Part shown: one piece after another, positions 62,105 to 64,000 of the stretch
Layout: every line of letters begins with the position of its first letter
Numbering within the stretch: position 1 is the stretch's first letter
Origin: Roseovarius sp. W115
GTDB lineage: Bacteria; Pseudomonadota; Alphaproteobacteria; Rhodobacterales; Rhodobacteraceae
Direction: 5' to 3'
Assembly (NCBI RefSeq): GCF_032842945.2
Contig: NZ_CP146607.1
Location: 1-64,000 of the forward strand
DNA: 64,000 nucleotides
Program-made: the position numbers and the translations under genes
Notes under the pieces: model-generated
Database searches by the model: none
The model's input: only the letters and a program-made list of their open reading frames with translations
Told to the model about the DNA's origin: nothing

Positions 62105-63358
62105 ATGACGCGGCACTATTCTGCTCTCTCACTCCTTCGAGAAGGTCTCAAAGGGCATACAGGCTGGGCCCCGCTTTGGCGGAGCCCAGCACCCAAAGAC
62201 ACCTATGATGTCGTCATTGTCGGCGGCGGGGGCCACGGGTTGGCCACGGCCTATTATCTGGCCAAGAACCACGGCGTGACCAATGTCGCCGTGATCGAGA
62301 AAGGCTGGCTTGGTGGGGGCAATACCGGGCGAAACACGACCGTTATCCGCTCCAACTATTTCTACCCTGAAAGCACGGCGCTGTATGATCTTTCGGTGCG
62401 GCTCTATGAAGGCTTGTCGCGCGACATCAATTACAATGTGATGTTCTCTCAACGCGGCATGATGGTGCTGGCCCATTCCGATGCAGAAATGGAAATGGCT
62501 GCACGTACGGTCAATGCCATGCAACTGGGTGGCGCGGATGCCGAACTTCTGGGCGCCAAAGAGGTCCAGAAAAAAGCACCCGTCCTGAATTTCCGGAACG
62601 ATGCACGTTATCCGATCCATGGTGCGATTTTCCAGGGACGGGGCGGCACCGGACGTCATGACGCTGTGGCCTGGGGCTATGCGCGTGCGGCGGACAGACT
62701 TGGTATCGACATCATTCAGAACTGCGAAGTGACCGGGTTTCTGATTGAAGGCGGTGTCTGTAAAGGCGTCGAGACAACTCAAGGCCTGATCCGGGCGGGC
62801 AGCGTGGGCGTTGCCACTGCGGGACATTCATCCGTACTTGCCAAAATGGGCGGCTACAAATTGCCACTGCATTCCTATGCGTTGCAGGCCTTCGTCACAG
62901 AAGCGATCAAACCCTTCATGGACACCGTTGCCTTCTCTCCCATGACGGGAAGCTATTTCAGCCAATCCGACAAGGGCGGGTTGGTGATTGGTGGCGGGCT
63001 TGATCGGGTTCCATCATACGGCCAGCGTGGCAACATGCCGATGCAGGAAACGGTATTGGCCGGCATCATCGACATGGCCCCTGCCCTCGCCAAGGTGAAG
63101 CTCTTACGCCATTGGGCGGGGATCGTGGATGTCAGCCCCGACAGCTCCCCATTAATCGGGCCGTCCGGGACTGAGGGGATCTATATCAATTGCGGATGGG
63201 GCACGGGCGGGTTCAAGGCCATTCCGGCGGGCGGATACCTCTTTGCCCATTTGCTTGCCAATGGCGCGCATCACGACATCAGCCGACCCTTTGATCCAGG
63301 TCGGTTTAACACCGGTCACCTCATCGATGAGGCCGCTGGTTCTGGCATTGCACATTGA
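62105..63358 (+). CDS. soxB: Sarcosine oxidase subunit beta
   Basis: A 417-aa flavoprotein. The FAD-binding motif is VVIVGGGGHGLATAYYLAK (about 36-54), followed by GWLGGGNTGRNTTVIRSNYF, where the His/Arg region around covalent FMN is expected in the beta subunit, and INCGWGTGGFKAIPAGG near the end. With SoxA, SoxD and SoxG it oxidises sarcosine to glycine and formaldehyde or methylene-folate. ATG at 62105 is chosen over TTG at 62102. The TRAP gene ends 17 bp upstream. Confidence 0.93.
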   Translation: MTRHYSALSLLREGLKGHTGWAPLWRSPAPKDTYDVVIVGGGGHGLATAYYLAKNHGVTNVAVIEKGWLGGGNTGRNTTVIRSNYFYPESTALYDLSVRLYEGLSRDINYNVMFSQRGMMVLAHSDAEMEMAARTVNAMQLGGADAELLGAKEVQKKAPVLNFRNDARYPIHGAIFQGRGGTGRHDAVAWGYARAADRLGIDIIQNCEVTGFLIEGGVCKGVETTQGLIRAGSVGVATAGHSSVLAKMGGYKLPLHSYALQAFVTEAIKPFMDTVAFSPMTGSYFSQSDKGGLVIGGGLDRVPSYGQRGNMPMQETVLAGIIDMAPALAKVKLLRHWAGIVDVSPDSSPLIGPSGTEGIYINCGWGTGGFKAIPAGGYLFAHLLANGAHHDISRPFDPGRFNTGHLIDEAAGSGIAH

Positions 63359-63370
63359 GGATAGAATTGA

Positions 63371-63637
63371 ATGCAGCAGTTCCCCTGCCCCTTTTGCGGA
63401 TTGCGCGACGAGCGAGAGTTTCACTTCGCCGGTGAAGCCGGGAAAACCCGACCGGACACAACCAAAGAGATCAGCGACGCCGATTGGACGGCGTATCTGT
63501 ATTACTGCACCAATGCCAAGGGTCCATCCCGCGAAATCTGGGTGCATACAACCTGCCAGGAATACTTTGCCATGACGCGGGACACGGTCTCGATGGAAGT
63601 CCTATCGACGGAAGCCTTGAACGAGGATGCGGCATGA
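63371..63637 (+). CDS. soxD: Sarcosine oxidase subunit delta
   Basis: An 88-aa zinc-binding subunit. Zinc ligands are the cysteine pair FPCPFCGLRDEREFHF and a later His/Cys group (YCTNAKGP, WVHTTCQEYFAMTRD). The order soxB-soxD-soxA is the standard one. Overlaps soxA by ATGA. Confidence 0.94.
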   Translation: MQQFPCPFCGLRDEREFHFAGEAGKTRPDTTKEISDADWTAYLYYCTNAKGPSREIWVHTTCQEYFAMTRDTVSMEVLSTEALNEDAA

Positions 63638-64000
63638 GCGGGGTGCGGATCAAAGAAGCAGGTCTGATTGACCAAAGCAAACCCATCAAGTTCACCTTTG
63701 ATGGCAAGACCTATCGTGGATTTGAAGGTGATACGGTCGCGTCCGCTTTGTTGGCTACTGGTCTGCGCGTCTTTGCGCGCAGTTTCAAATATCACAGGCC
63801 ACGCGGCGTTTGGGGGGCCTGGTCAGATGATCCCAATGCGATTGTCGATATCGCGTTGAATGGAATTTCCTATCCCAATTGTCAGGCCACGACGACGGCT
63901 CTGGCCGAGGGCATGGAGGTCCGCTCGATCAATGCCTGGCCGTCGGCAGAGCGCGATGTGAAAGGCATTCTGGACCTGGCACACCGGTTCCTGCCGGCCG
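63634..64000 (+). CDS. soxA: Sarcosine oxidase subunit alpha (partial, runs off the window)
   Basis: The first about 122 residues of a protein normally near 1000 aa. KFTFDGKTYRGFEGDTVASALLATG and FARSFKYHRPRGVWG are the N-terminal ferredoxin-like Fer2_4 region of SoxA. The catalytic NAD-binding and folate-binding parts lie beyond 64000. The start ATG overlaps the soxD stop. Confidence 0.93.
   Translation, partial: MSGVRIKEAGLIDQSKPIKFTFDGKTYRGFEGDTVASALLATGLRVFARSFKYHRPRGVWGAWSDDPNAIVDIALNGISYPNCQATTTALAEGMEVRSINAWPSAERDVKGILDLAHRFLPA

Noticed and set aside
1..64000. CRISPR arrays, tRNA, rRNA and replication origins
   Set aside because: No regularly spaced repeats, cloverleaf-like genes, rRNA segments or rep/par genes were noticed on reading; a tRNAscan or CRISPR search would be needed for certainty.

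Overview
The window looks like an accessory replicon (plasmid or plasmid-derived island) of an alphaproteobacterium, most likely in the Rhodobacterales/roseobacter group. This is inferred from gene style: TRAP and TAXI transporters, a heterotetrameric sarcosine oxidase locus, a VirB-type secretion cluster, many TTG/GTG starts and tightly overlapping genes. No rRNA, tRNA, CRISPR array, replication or partition gene was found.

Layout. (1) 1-1314: an IS3-family element (copy A); a second, apparently identical copy in inverted orientation (copy B) lies at 28858-30175. (2) 1315-12244: a defence-like island. A leftward operon encodes a BrxR/CapW-like WYL regulator, a small WGR protein, a zinc-ribbon/HEPN RNase-like protein and an AbiH-like protein cut off by IS copy A. 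Divergent from it is sbcD-sbcC-HNH, followed by a PD-(D/E)XK-like protein and a Gabija-like pair (OLD-type ATPase/TOPRIM nuclease plus a compact UvrD-like helicase). (3) 12319-17407: a tyrosine recombinase, a DUF2235 hydrolase, a PIN toxin-antitoxin pair and an unknown 372-aa protein, with 35-bp near-identical direct repeats at 13296 and 17373. (4) 18157-28655: a catabolic cluster with a frameshifted BisC-like molybdoenzyme, a LuxR regulator, a class III aminotransferase, an HDAC-like amidohydrolase and a complete branched-chain-amino-acid-type ABC transporter. (5) 30176-40833: a leftward virB operon (B1, B2, B3, B4, lipoprotein, SLT/B5-like, B5, B8, B9, B10, B11, two small genes, B6). virB6 is truncated by IS copy B, and virB1, virB4 and virB11 (possibly virB3) carry frameshifts. 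No virD4 or relaxase is visible. (6) 41464-58353: amino-acid/guanidino-compound metabolism: Lrp regulator, CtlX-like hydrolase, M20 deacylase, TauE permease, TRAP-TAXI transporter, LysR, then a ten-gene leftward operon (polar amino acid ABC transporter, isochorismatase-like hydrolase, EamA, two ornithine-cyclodeaminase-family enzymes, Gdx/SugE-like exporter, RidA), with a divergent LysR. (7) 58478-64000: a 31-aa membrane microprotein, a DctPQM TRAP transporter and soxB-soxD-soxA (soxA runs off the end).

The parts most worth attention are the defence island, where the WYL-WGR-HEPN-AbiH operon and the SbcCD-HNH operon share one promoter region, and the decaying VirB cluster. The metabolic regions look like import-plus-breakdown modules for nitrogenous organic compounds; their exact substrates cannot be read from sequence alone.
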